From positions 1-42,591 of the forward strand of contig CAIXFN010000059.1 in assembly GCA_903918755.1 (NCBI GenBank): a stretch of DNA of 42,591 nucleotides, in the 5' to 3' direction. The notes below the pieces were generated by a model. The model had not been told where the DNA came from, did not search any database, and saw only the letters and a list, made by a program, of their open reading frames with translations. The translations under genes were made by a program, and so were the position numbers. This DNA comes from an uncultured Pedosphaera sp. (GTDB lineage Bacteria > Verrucomicrobiota > Verrucomicrobiia > Limisphaerales > Pedosphaeraceae). Below, one piece after another: positions 1 to 8,470 of this stretch (position 1 is its first letter; every line of letters starts with the position of its first letter).

Positions 1-138
1 CGCACTAGCTGGGAAGTCGCAACGAAGAGTTCCTGAGGCGGCAAACAATGCGTTTCAAACACATCAACATATTAGCTTACTTATAGTATTAGGCGATACA
101 ATTATCGCGCTTTTTGACGATTATTTCAACAGGCTGCT
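1..138. other. AT-rich left flank; no gene seen
   Basis: This stretch is clearly richer in A+T than the rest of the window. In the frame of the methylase gene that follows it carries stops at 34, 73 and 115, so the missing N-terminal part of that protein is not encoded here in frame. The second frame is open but gives no recognisable DUF1156 sequence. It may be the flank of an insertion or deletion that cut the methylase gene. Confidence 0.5.
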
Positions 139-1989
139 ATGCCGCTCGACTACATCCGAGCGGAGGGGAAGGCTGGCCGAATGGGCGTTCGTTTGCTTGG
201 CATCGTTGCCGAAGGAGCAGGTGGGCGAATTTACCTTTCGCCAATTCCTGAGCATGAACAAATCGCTACGGATGTCAACATGGGCGATGACATCCCAGAC
301 TCGGACCTGCCTCGAAATCCAAGAGATTTCAAAACACCCAACTACGGCATGACAAAACATCGTCACTTGTTCACAAAGCGGCAGCTTTCGCTTCTCTCGA
401 ACTACAGCACGTTGGTGGAGGCAACTCGGGTCAAGATGCTGTCGGCGTCCGAATGCACGGCTGAGTATGCGGATGCCATCGCAACTTATCTTGCCCTTGG
501 CGTAAGCAAGACTGCCGACTACAACTCGTCGCTCGTAGTTTGGAGTCACACCCGCAACCAGGCCAAATCTACCTTCGCTCGGCAAGCTCTTGCAATGGTT
601 TGGGATTTTGCTGAGGTCAATCCGTTCGCCGGCGCAGCCGGTGACTTTCAAGTGACCTTGGACGGAATCGCGCGAACAATTCGACAACTCGCAGTGGCGA
701 GGACGGCAGGACATGCAGAACAGCTGTCTGCGGCGAAGCTCTCATCACCAACGAAGGTTGTATTTTCCACCGACCCCCCATATTACGATAACATCGGCTA
801 CGCTGATTTGTCGGATTTCTTCTATATTTGGCTGCGAAGGGGAATTCAAAGCGTTTACCCAAGTTTGCTCGGAACCCTTTTGGTTCCGAAGGCAGACGAA
901 TTAATTGCTGACTGCTATCGCCAAGGCAGCAAGGAAACCGCGCGCGAGTTCTTCGAGACTGGAATGAGAAGTGTGTTCGCGCGGATGCGGGAGCTTAGTG
1001 ATGAACGGTTTCCGACCACTGTTTACTATGCTTTTAAGCAAACGGAAGCAGAAGAAGATAGTGATGATAGTGATGATTTGGAGGACGATGTTGGCAACCG
1101 CACGTCAACGGGTTGGGAAACTTTTCTTCAAGGCTTGGTGGATACTCAATGGCAGGTTGACGGCACCTGGCCGATGCGAACTGAGCGTGGCGCCCGGAAT
1201 ATCGGCATTGGAAAGAATGCCCTCGCATCCTCGATTGTTCTCGTTTGTCGCGTCCGACCGTCAGACGCAGGCGTGGCTTCGCGCCGCGATTTTCTGGCCG
1301 CGTTGAAGCGGGAGTTGCCCGAGGCGTTGCGGAATTTGCAAAAGGGCAACATCGCGCCGGTGGATTTAGCGCAAGCGGCCATTGGGCCAGGCATGGCAGT
1401 GTTCAGTCGCTATGCGCGAGTGCTCGAAACCGATGGCACGCCGATGGGCGTGCGAACCGCGCTCTCGATCATCAACCAGTCACTCGATGAGGTATTGGCC
1501 GAACAGGAGGGCGAGTTCGACGCGGACACACGCTGGGCGCTGGCGTGGTTCGATCAATTTGGTTTCGCCGAGGGGGCGTACGGGCAGGCCGAAACGCTTT
1601 CGACAGCCAAGAACACCAGCGTGGCCGGCATGGTCGAGGCGGGCATTTTGGCGGCCAAGGGCGGCAAAGTGCGGCTGCTCAAGAAGGAGGAACTTTTGGC
1701 CGATTGGGATCCGGCCACGGATGAACGGCTGACGATCTGGGAGTCCACCCATTACCTGATCCGGGCGCTCGACCAGGGGGAGCAAGCCGCCGCTGCGCTG
1801 CTGAAAAGATTGGGCGCGATCGCGGAAATCGCGCGGGACCTCAGTTATCGCCTTTACACTGTCTGTGAACGACGGAAGTGGGCGCAAGAGGCGATGGGAT
1901 ATAACGCGCTCGTGCTGGCGTGGCCGGATTTGAAGCGGTTGGCGGAGGAACTGAAGGATTTTGGGCCGGCGCAAGGGGAATTGATTTGA
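139..1989 (+). CDS. DUF1156-family DNA adenine methylase, N-terminally truncated
   Basis: The 616 residues match the middle and C-terminal parts of DUF1156 proteins, which are predicted adenine-specific DNA methyltransferases of defence islands. The methylase motif DPPY is at residues 212-215, followed by YDNIGYADLSDFFYIWLR. Family landmarks GIVAEG, TPNYGM, FARQA and APVDLAQAAIGPGMAV are in order. Full-length relatives are about 900 residues or more and carry the AdoMet-binding FxGxG motif in the missing N-terminal third, so this product is probably not an active methylase. No good ribosome-binding site precedes the ATG, and upstream stops close the frame. The first ~1.1 kb has lower GC than the rest, and an acidic run (EEDSDDSDDLEDD, near residues 304-317) interrupts a conserved stretch. 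It lies 35 bp upstream of the ABC-3C genes. It may be a pseudogene or a fragment kept for another role. The family call is firm; activity is doubtful. Confidence 0.82.
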   Translation: MPLDYIRAEGKAGRMGVRLLGIVAEGAGGRIYLSPIPEHEQIATDVNMGDDIPDSDLPRNPRDFKTPNYGMTKHRHLFTKRQLSLLSNYSTLVEATRVKMLSASECTAEYADAIATYLALGVSKTADYNSSLVVWSHTRNQAKSTFARQALAMVWDFAEVNPFAGAAGDFQVTLDGIARTIRQLAVARTAGHAEQLSAAKLSSPTKVVFSTDPPYYDNIGYADLSDFFYIWLRRGIQSVYPSLLGTLLVPKADELIADCYRQGSKETAREFFETGMRSVFARMRELSDERFPTTVYYAFKQTEAEEDSDDSDDLEDDVGNRTSTGWETFLQGLVDTQWQVDGTWPMRTERGARNIGIGKNALASSIVLVCRVRPSDAGVASRRDFLAALKRELPEALRNLQKGNIAPVDLAQAAIGPGMAVFSRYARVLETDGTPMGVRTALSIINQSLDEVLAEQEGEFDADTRWALAWFDQFGFAEGAYGQAETLSTAKNTSVAGMVEAGILAAKGGKVRLLKKEELLADWDPATDERLTIWESTHYLIRALDQGEQAAAALLKRLGAIAEIARDLSYRLYTVCERRKWAQEAMGYNALVLAWPDLKRLAEELKDFGPAQGELI

Positions 1990-2024
1990 TTCCGGGAGTG
2001 GAAGATACTGGCCAAAGAACCTGA

Positions 2025-2945
2025 ATGACACTGTTCCAACAGAGCCTGTTTGAGCTGAGCCTGCGACTGGCGTTCCACGAAAAGCGGGGGGATGAGTTCC
2101 AGGTGTTCTTCAGCCGGCTGATGGGCCTGCGGTATCCGACGGAGTTCATGGCCACGCGGCCTTGGGGCAAGCTGGGGGATCGGAAATGCGACGGGTATCA
2201 CGCCCCGACGCGGACCCTTTTCCAATGTTTTGCGCCAAACGATGTGGCGCTGGCGGATACGCTCGGCAAAATGACGGAAGATTTCACAGGCGCGTTGCCC
2301 CATCAAAAGGTGTTTTGGGACCGCTGGGTTTTTGTGCATAATGCTCCCGAGGGGCGACTCCCCACCGATGTGGTGCAAATGCTGGCGAAGTTCCAGCACG
2401 ATCACCCTGGCGTCACCGCGGAAGCCTGGGGATTTTATGCGCTACGCAAACTAGCCTTGGAATTGAGCGAGGTGGATCTGCGTTCCCTGCTGCCGGCGAT
2501 TCCGACCCCAGCGGATTTTGCCGATCTGGGATTGCGGGATCTCGAGCCCATCGTGGCGCACCTGGCGACGGGCGAGGAACCGCAGGAAGGGGAAGTCTCC
2601 CCACCGCCGCCGGGAAAAATCGCGCACAACCGGTTGTCGCCAGCGGCAGCCCGGCAGCTCACTTTGGGCATGGCGTATAGCCGGCTTTTGAAGCAATTTC
2701 TCGCCGCAATGCCCGACAAAACCGACGGGGACAGGATTGCCGCGCTTTTTCGGGCGAAATATCAGTTGCTGGCCAGGGAAGGCGGGGAGCCGGATGCCAT
2801 CCTGATGGATCTGTTCGCTTTTGCCGCCGGTCCGTTGCGGAGCGGCAATTTGCGGCGGGATGCGGCGGTCTGGACAGTGCTGGCTTATTTATTCGAACAC
2901 TGCGAGATTTTTGAGCGCCCGGGAGAGCCGGGAAACGCGCCATGA
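2025..2945 (+). CDS. ABC-3C system C-terminal-component-type protein
   Basis: This 306-residue protein is the first gene of a three-gene ABC-3C module. These conflict systems combine an ABC ATPase, a small middle component and a variable effector/sensor protein. I recognise the family mainly by its context and by the N-terminal pattern: FHEKRGDEFQVFF, then RPWGKLGDRKCDGY (residues 45-58) and LFQCFAP (65-71). The GD-x-K-x-DG and FQ-x-x-AP elements recall a restriction-endonuclease-like core, but the expected second lysine is not evident. A nuclease role is therefore only a suggestion. The C-terminal half (from about 215) is helical and ends in FEHCEIFERP, a typical tail of these proteins. Its TGA overlaps the ATG of the next gene (ATGA), which implies translational coupling. 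No signal peptide or membrane segment is seen, so it should be cytosolic. Confidence 0.68.
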   Translation: MTLFQQSLFELSLRLAFHEKRGDEFQVFFSRLMGLRYPTEFMATRPWGKLGDRKCDGYHAPTRTLFQCFAPNDVALADTLGKMTEDFTGALPHQKVFWDRWVFVHNAPEGRLPTDVVQMLAKFQHDHPGVTAEAWGFYALRKLALELSEVDLRSLLPAIPTPADFADLGLRDLEPIVAHLATGEEPQEGEVSPPPPGKIAHNRLSPAAARQLTLGMAYSRLLKQFLAAMPDKTDGDRIAALFRAKYQLLAREGGEPDAILMDLFAFAAGPLRSGNLRRDAAVWTVLAYLFEHCEIFERPGEPGNAP

Positions 2946-3190
2946 TATTACCGACGAAGCGACTCAGCATCGAAAGCTCACTCCTGGGAGTGGGAGCGGA
3001 TGTGCTCGGACTGCTCGACCGACCCAAGACGGTTTCCAGGATTTGGGAGGAATTGAAGAGCGTTCGGAAGTCGCTGAATGACCGGGGGGAGCGATTGACG
3101 TTCGAGTGGTTCGTGCTGGCGCTGGACTTCCTTTTCCTCACAGATGCGATTTCCCTGCACGAGGGCGTTCTGCAAAGGAGGCAACCATGA
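2942..3190 (+). CDS. ABC-3C middle component, MC6 type
   Basis: This small cytosolic protein of 82 residues starts MILPTKRLS and continues SLLGVGADVLGLLDRPKTVSRIWEEL, then FEWFVLALDFLFLTDAI. This is the pattern of ABC-three-component middle component 6, a winged-helix-like adaptor thought to link the ATPase to the effector/sensor protein. The start overlaps the preceding stop by ATGA, and its own stop overlaps the ATPase start the same way. The length is normal for the family. The family is defined by comparative genomics, so the biochemical role is unproven. Confidence 0.72.
   Translation: MILPTKRLSIESSLLGVGADVLGLLDRPKTVSRIWEELKSVRKSLNDRGERLTFEWFVLALDFLFLTDAISLHEGVLQRRQP
3174..3181 (+). promoter_or_regulatory. 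Strong ribosome-binding site fixing the ATPase start
   Basis: AAAGGAGG lies five bases before the ATG at 3187, inside the end of the MC6 gene. It supports 3187 as the start of the ATPase over an in-frame codon further upstream (3106), which would extend far into the MC6 gene and add a non-conserved leader. Confidence 0.75.
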
Positions 3191-4941
3191 TCCGCGAGGT
3201 GTTCAGCACCCTGCCGAGTTTCAAGGAATTGAGATTGCGACGGGGGCTCAACGTGCTGTTGGCCGACCGGATGGACACGGCGACCGACCGGCAGACCCGA
3301 AACCGCGCGGGCAAATCCAGCCTCGTCGAGGTGATCCATTTTCTACTGGGTGCGAAAGCCGATAAAGAATCCATCTTCCGAAACCAGAGTCTGCGTGAAG
3401 CATACTTTGGCTGCCGTATGGTTGTGGGCGGGGAGAAAGTCACGGTTCGACGGTCGGGCAGCGAACCAGCGCGAGTGTTGGTTGACGCGGATGGTATGTC
3501 TGACTGGCCGGTCCGGCCGAAGGAAAGGAATGGCGACGGACCTTCACTTAGTAATGAAGACTGGAAGGAATTGCTCGGTTGGGAGTGGTTCGGACTACCC
3601 GTGGGCGAGGAGGCGAAGGGCTCGCAGCAACCCTCCCTGCGCTCGCTGATCAGTTATTTCGCGAGGCGCGAATCCGCGAAAGGGTTTCTGGAACCGGTCC
3701 GGCAAAGCGAGGAGCAGAGCAAATGGGATCAGCAGGTCGCGCTGGCCTACCTGCTCGGGCTGGACTGGACCATTGCGCAACGCCTGGAACAAGTGCGGCG
3801 GCAGGAAAAGGCGCTGGCGGAGCTGCGAAAGGCAGCCAAGGAAGGAGCGATCGGCGCGTTTATTCCCAAGGCGAGTGAGTTGCAAACGCAACTGGTGCTT
3901 TTGGAGACGAACGCTGACCGAGTCCGCAAAACGCTGGAATCCTTTGAGGTGCTGCCCGAATACCATGAACTGGAGCGGGAAGCGAGCCAGCTCACGCTCA
4001 AGATCAGCGGCCTGGTGGACGAAAACACCCTGGACGCACAATTTCTGGCCACCATGGAACTGGCCTTGCTGGAGGAAGCGCCGCCGTCCGAGGAGGTGGT
4101 GGAAAAAGTTTACGCCGAGGCCGGGGTGTTGTTGCCGGAGGCGATTTTGAAGCGCCTGGAAGAGGTGCGCGGGTTTCATCGTTCGGTGGTCGCCAATCGC
4201 CGCGGTTATCTGCAAAACGAGATTTCCGGGGCACGAGATCGAATCCGCAAACGGGACCTGGAGAAAGCCGGCTGCGACCAAAGGCGCGCCGAGATCATGA
4301 AATTGTTGCGGTCAAAGGGGGCGCTCGATCAATTTCAGCAATTGCAACGAGAACTAACCCGGCTGGATGCCGCGGTGGAATCGCTCAAGCAACGCTTCCG
4401 CGCGGCGCAACAATTGGAAAGCAGCAAGGTCGATCTCGACATCGAACGACGGCAGCTCGAAAGCCGGTTACGGACGAATCTATTGGAGCAAAATAGCCGG
4501 GTCGAAACGGCCATCCGGGTTTTTGAGGCCATTTCCAAGTCCCTCTACGAGGACGCGGGCAACCTGGTGCTTAATCCCACCCATAATGGCTTGGAAATCG
4601 AGATCAAGATTCAGGGGCAGCGAAGCAAAGGGATTCAGAACATGCAGATATTCTGTTTCGACATGATGTTGATGCAACTTTGCGCGGAGCGAAAGATGGG
4701 CCCGGGTTTCGTGATTCACGATAGTCATCTCTTTGATGGAGTGGATGAACGGCAGGTCGCCAGAGCGCTGGCGGTTGGGGCAAAGAAGGCTGATGAATGT
4801 GGCTGGCAGTATATCGTGACGATGAATTCCGATGCGATACCGAGGTCCTTCCCTGAGGGTTTCGATCTGACGGCGCATATTTTACCGGTGCGGTTAACTG
4901 ATGCCCGCGAGGACGGGGGGCTGTTCGGGATTCGTTTCTAA
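3187..4941 (+). CDS. ABC-3C ATPase, DUF2326 type
   Basis: This 584-residue SMC/RecF-like ABC ATPase is the motor of the ABC-3C module. The N-terminal half-domain carries the P-loop RNRAGKSS (residues 38-45, Lys43), followed by EVIHFLLG. A long helical, coiled-coil-rich middle runs from about 205 to 470. The C-terminal half-domain has the Walker B-like strand FVIHDS (508-513) and the D-loop-like HLFDGVDERQ. These features match DUF2326 proteins, whose ATPase halves meet by folding the coiled coil back. The start chosen has a strong AAAGGAGG site and an ATGA overlap with the MC6 gene. Four bases separate its stop from the next gene. By analogy with other ABC ATPases of conflict systems it may sense or clamp nucleic acid and license the effector; that is inference. 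Confidence 0.8.
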   Translation: MIREVFSTLPSFKELRLRRGLNVLLADRMDTATDRQTRNRAGKSSLVEVIHFLLGAKADKESIFRNQSLREAYFGCRMVVGGEKVTVRRSGSEPARVLVDADGMSDWPVRPKERNGDGPSLSNEDWKELLGWEWFGLPVGEEAKGSQQPSLRSLISYFARRESAKGFLEPVRQSEEQSKWDQQVALAYLLGLDWTIAQRLEQVRRQEKALAELRKAAKEGAIGAFIPKASELQTQLVLLETNADRVRKTLESFEVLPEYHELEREASQLTLKISGLVDENTLDAQFLATMELALLEEAPPSEEVVEKVYAEAGVLLPEAILKRLEEVRGFHRSVVANRRGYLQNEISGARDRIRKRDLEKAGCDQRRAEIMKLLRSKGALDQFQQLQRELTRLDAAVESLKQRFRAAQQLESSKVDLDIERRQLESRLRTNLLEQNSRVETAIRVFEAISKSLYEDAGNLVLNPTHNGLEIEIKIQGQRSKGIQNMQIFCFDMMLMQLCAERKMGPGFVIHDSHLFDGVDERQVARALAVGAKKADECGWQYIVTMNSDAIPRSFPEGFDLTAHILPVRLTDAREDGGLFGIRF

Positions 4942-4945
4942 ATCT

Positions 4946-7900
4946 ATGGCACAAAGCAACCACGAACGCATCGGGAAGGCACTCGAAACTTTGAAGGCGG
5001 GACTCCCGGCCTTCGTGGAGCGCGAACTAAAATCCGCGCACGGAGCGAAATGGTGGGGGACGGTGAAACAAATCACCGGGGCGGGAATGCAGGTCGGCGG
5101 AACGGAGGCCGCGCCGGAGTGGGACGCGGGGTCCGTGCTGAAGGTGCTTTGGGAATGCTGGAATGATGTGTTCGCCAAGACCCTGGGGAGGGCGGAGCGC
5201 AGCCTGACGAGCGAATTGATCGAGGTGCGCAACAAGTGGGCGCATCAGAAAACGTTCACCACGGACGACGCGTACCGGGCGATCGACTCGATGCAACGTT
5301 TGCTCAATGCCGTGGGAGCGCGGGAACAGGCGGATGAACTGACCAAGCAATCCGCGGAATTGCTCCGCTTGAAATTTGACGAGCAGGCCCGGCATGAGCG
5401 GCGGAAGAGCCAGACGACACTGGGTCTCGACGCGCCGCTGGCAGGGCTCAAGCCCTGGCGGGAGGTGGTAACCCCGCACCCGGATGTGGCCTCGGGGCGG
5501 TATCAATTGGCCGAATTCGCGGCGGACCTGTGGGAAGTTTATCAGGGGCGCGGTTCCGAGGAATACCGCGATCCCCAGGAATTCTATCGGCGGACATTTC
5601 TCACGGTGGGATTGAAGGATCTGCTGGTACGGGCGGTGCGGCGGCTGGCGGGGGATGGCAGCGATCCGGTGGTGGAACTGCAAACCAACTTTGGCGGGGG
5701 CAAGACCCACTCGATGCTGGCCTTGTATCACCTGTTTTCGGGGCGGCCGGTGACGGACTTGACGGGGTTGGAACCGGTGATGCAGGAAGCGAAGCAGGCG
5801 CTGACCACCGGGGTCAGACGGGTGGTGCTGGTGGGCAACAAGATCAAGCCGGGGCAACCCGATAAGAAGGACGATGGCACGGTCGTGCGCACGCTGTGGG
5901 GTGAACTGGCCTGGCAACTGGGAGGGAAGGACGGGTATGCGCTGTTGCAGGGGGCGGACGAGACCGCAACGAATCCGGGGGACGCTTTGGGCAAGCTGTT
6001 GCGGAAGTATTCGCCGTGCCTGATTTTGGTGGATGAGTGGGTGGCCTATGCGCGGCAATTGCACGATGACAAGGATTTGCCCGGCGGCGACTTTGAGACG
6101 CAATTCACCTTCGCCCAAACCCTCACCGAAGAAGTGAAGGCCGCGCCAAAAGCCATGCTCGTGGTCAGTCTGCCCGCCTCAACGGACGGTGGCGGCGGGG
6201 TGTCGCCCACCAGCGATGCCCACGATGAAGAGGTCGGGGGTGTGCGGGGACGGGCAGCCCTGGCGGCGTTGCGGAATGTGGTGAGCCGTGTGGCCACGGC
6301 CTGGCGGCCGGCGAACGCGGACGAGAGTTTCGAGATCGTGCGGCGGCGGTTATTCCAGCCGATCACGGACAACGCGCTCTTCACCTCGCGGGATAATACC
6401 GCCAAAGCGTTTTGTGATTTGTACCGCCAGCATCATCAGGAGTTTCCGGCGGAATGCCAGGGACCGGATTATGAGCGCAAGCTCAAGGCCGCGTTCCCCA
6501 TTCATCCGGAGGTTTTCGCCCGGCTGTATCAGGACTGGTCGGGGCTGGTGAAGTTCCAACGGACCCGTGGCGTGCTCCGTTTAATGGCCGCGGTGATCCA
6601 CCGGCTGTGGGCCGACAACGACAAGGGGCCGTTGATCCTGCCCGCCAGCATCCCCTTGGATGATCCCGGGATTGTGTCCCAGCTCACGGGCTATTTGCCG
6701 GGCGGATGGGAGACGGTGATCGAACGCGACGTGGATGGTCTGGGTTCTCTGCCGCGCAAACTGGACGGAGATCGACCGAATTTGGGGCGTTATCAGGCTT
6801 GTCTCCGGGTGGCGCGGACGCTGTTCCTGGGTTCCGCGCCGACGCCCGGCGCGGCCAACCGGGGGGAGGAAGATCGGCGGATAAAATTGGGGTGCGTGCA
6901 ACCGGGCGAAGCGCCTGCGGTATTTGGGGACGCGCTGCGTTATCTCGCCCAGGCGGCGACCTATCTTTACCAGGACAATGCCCGCTATTGGTACGCGACG
7001 CAACCAACGGTTACCAAGCTGGCCGATGACCGGGCCGAAATGCTGAAGCGCGAGCCGGAAAAGGTGGCGGAAGAGATTCAGCGGCGAGTGAAAGAGGATC
7101 TGAAGACCCGTGGTGAGTTTCCGAAGATTCACGCTTTTCCCAGCGGGTCGGGAGACGTGCCGGATGAATTGGAAACGCGATTGGTGGTGCTCACCGTGGA
7201 CAAGCCGTTCGCGAAAGAGGGGCCGAATCCGGCCCTCCAGGCGGCGACGGAGATTTTGGAAAAGCGGGGCAACAGTCCGCGGCTTTATCGCAACACGCTG
7301 GTCTTCCTGGCGGTGGACCGGAGCCGACTGGATGAGTTGGAGGCGGCCACCCGGCACTTCCTCGCGTGGAAGTCCATTTGCGACGAGGCTGGCCAACTGA
7401 ATCTGGATCCGTTCCAGACCCGCCAGGCAAATTCGCAGCGAGGCACTTGGGATAAAACGTCCCACGGCCGGATTTTTGAGACTTTTCAATGGCTGCTGGC
7501 CCCGATGCAAACCAGCGCCCAGTCCCCGCTGGAATGGCAATCTTCGCGGGTCAGTGGCAACGATGCCCTGGCGGTGCGGGCCGCCAAGAAGCTGAAAAAT
7601 GACGGCCAACTGATCGCGTTGTTTCACTCGACGTCGCTCCGGCTGGAATTGGACAAGATTCCGTTGTGGCGCGGGGAGCATGTGGCCGTGAAACAGTTGG
7701 TGGAGGATTTTGCAAGCTACCTTTATCTCCAGCGTCCCCGCGACCCCGAGGTTTTGATCACGGCGATCCGCGAGGGCATAGGTTCGGTGACGTGGCGTTC
7801 CGAGACGTTTGCGTTTGCCGAGAGTTTTGACGAGAACGCCGGCCGCTATCTGGGCCTGCGGGCCGGGAAAGTGGTGCCGGTCTCCGAGAGCGCGCCGGGC

Positions 7901-8305
7901 TTGCTGGTGAAGGCCGAGCGGGCGGCGCGGCAACTGGCCGAGGAGGAGGCCGCCAAGCCCGCGCCAATTACGCCAATCATTCCGCCGACTGGTCAGCCGA
8001 CAACGGTCCCGGGGCAACCGGGCGAGAGGACGGGCCCGGCACCGGTGCAGCCCGGACCAGCCGGGGAGAAGCCGAATCATTTCTTCGGCAATGTGGGGGT
8101 GGATGCCGCCCGGATCAGTCGCGACATGGACACGCTGGCCAAGGAGGTGGTGCAACACTTGGCGAGCCTGCCGGGCGCGGTGGTCAAAGTGACGGTGGAG
8201 ATTCAGGCGAGTGTGCCTTCCGGGGTGCCGGACGCGACGGTGCGGACCGTGAGTGAGAATTGTCGCACGTTGAAATTCACGAGTCACGGATTTGAAAAGG
8301 AGTGA
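4946..8305 (+). CDS. Swt1-like HEPN / DUF499 ATPase
   Basis: This large cytosolic protein has 1119 residues. Residues 1-150 form a helical Swt1-like HEPN domain with the catalytic-type motif RNKWAH (95-100, R-x4-H), the signature of HEPN ribonucleases. A DUF499 P-loop ATPase module follows, with Walker A TNFGGGKTHS (247-256) and Walker B LILVDEW (359-365). A proline-rich linker near 1015-1050 leads to a small C-terminal domain ending in TLKFTSHGFEKE. DUF499 and DUF1156 proteins are known neighbours in defence islands, which fits the methylase gene at the other end of this cassette. The ATG at 4946 is chosen because the HEPN domain begins right there and it sits four bases after the ATPase stop; an earlier in-frame codon (4901) would overlap that gene. 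It is probably the effector/motor subunit. RNA cleavage is predicted, not shown. Confidence 0.82.
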   Translation: MAQSNHERIGKALETLKAGLPAFVERELKSAHGAKWWGTVKQITGAGMQVGGTEAAPEWDAGSVLKVLWECWNDVFAKTLGRAERSLTSELIEVRNKWAHQKTFTTDDAYRAIDSMQRLLNAVGAREQADELTKQSAELLRLKFDEQARHERRKSQTTLGLDAPLAGLKPWREVVTPHPDVASGRYQLAEFAADLWEVYQGRGSEEYRDPQEFYRRTFLTVGLKDLLVRAVRRLAGDGSDPVVELQTNFGGGKTHSMLALYHLFSGRPVTDLTGLEPVMQEAKQALTTGVRRVVLVGNKIKPGQPDKKDDGTVVRTLWGELAWQLGGKDGYALLQGADETATNPGDALGKLLRKYSPCLILVDEWVAYARQLHDDKDLPGGDFETQFTFAQTLTEEVKAAPKAMLVVSLPASTDGGGGVSPTSDAHDEEVGGVRGRAALAALRNVVSRVATAWRPANADESFEIVRRRLFQPITDNALFTSRDNTAKAFCDLYRQHHQEFPAECQGPDYERKLKAAFPIHPEVFARLYQDWSGLVKFQRTRGVLRLMAAVIHRLWADNDKGPLILPASIPLDDPGIVSQLTGYLPGGWETVIERDVDGLGSLPRKLDGDRPNLGRYQACLRVARTLFLGSAPTPGAANRGEEDRRIKLGCVQPGEAPAVFGDALRYLAQAATYLYQDNARYWYATQPTVTKLADDRAEMLKREPEKVAEEIQRRVKEDLKTRGEFPKIHAFPSGSGDVPDELETRLVVLTVDKPFAKEGPNPALQAATEILEKRGNSPRLYRNTLVFLAVDRSRLDELEAATRHFLAWKSICDEAGQLNLDPFQTRQANSQRGTWDKTSHGRIFETFQWLLAPMQTSAQSPLEWQSSRVSGNDALAVRAAKKLKNDGQLIALFHSTSLRLELDKIPLWRGEHVAVKQLVEDFASYLYLQRPRDPEVLITAIREGIGSVTWRSETFAFAESFDENAGRYLGLRAGKVVPVSESAPGLLVKAERAARQLAEEEAAKPAPITPIIPPTGQPTTVPGQPGERTGPAPVQPGPAGEKPNHFFGNVGVDAARISRDMDTLAKEVVQHLASLPGAVVKVTVEIQASVPSGVPDATVRTVSENCRTLKFTSHGFEKE

Positions 8306-8336
8306 AGGGGGTGAAGGGCGGGAATTCTGAGGTTTA

Positions 8337-8360
8337 GACAGGATTGACAGGATTGACAGG
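8337..8360 (+). repeat. 9-bp tandem repeat GACAGGATT
   Basis: The unit GACAGGATT occurs twice, followed by a third partial copy, GACAGG. Short arrays of this flavour are scattered in intergenic DNA of several bacterial phyla. No function is evident here. Confidence 0.75.
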
Positions 8361-8372
8361 AGGTAACAGAGG

Positions 8373-8402
8373 TACCCTCCTTCGCTGAAGCTACGGAGGG
8401 TA
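8373..8402 (+). repeat. Stem-loop repeat element with 8-bp perfect stem
   Basis: TACCCTCC (8373-8380) is perfectly complementary to GGAGGGTA (8395-8402), with a 14-base loop that itself contains TTC/GAA complementarity. No T-run follows, so a dispersed hairpin repeat is more likely than an intrinsic terminator, although it could still help end transcription of the defence cassette. Confidence 0.6.
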
Positions 8403-8470
8403 GGCCTGAGGGGGAGACGGTGAAGGGGGCGGGAGGGCGGACCGGGATTGGTGATGGGGGAGTGCGCCAC

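Noticed and set aside
6581-8470. Minus-strand frame of 629 codons opposite the DUF499 gene
   Set aside because: The composition is Arg/His/Pro-rich with no domain, while the plus strand encodes a clear P-loop ATPase.
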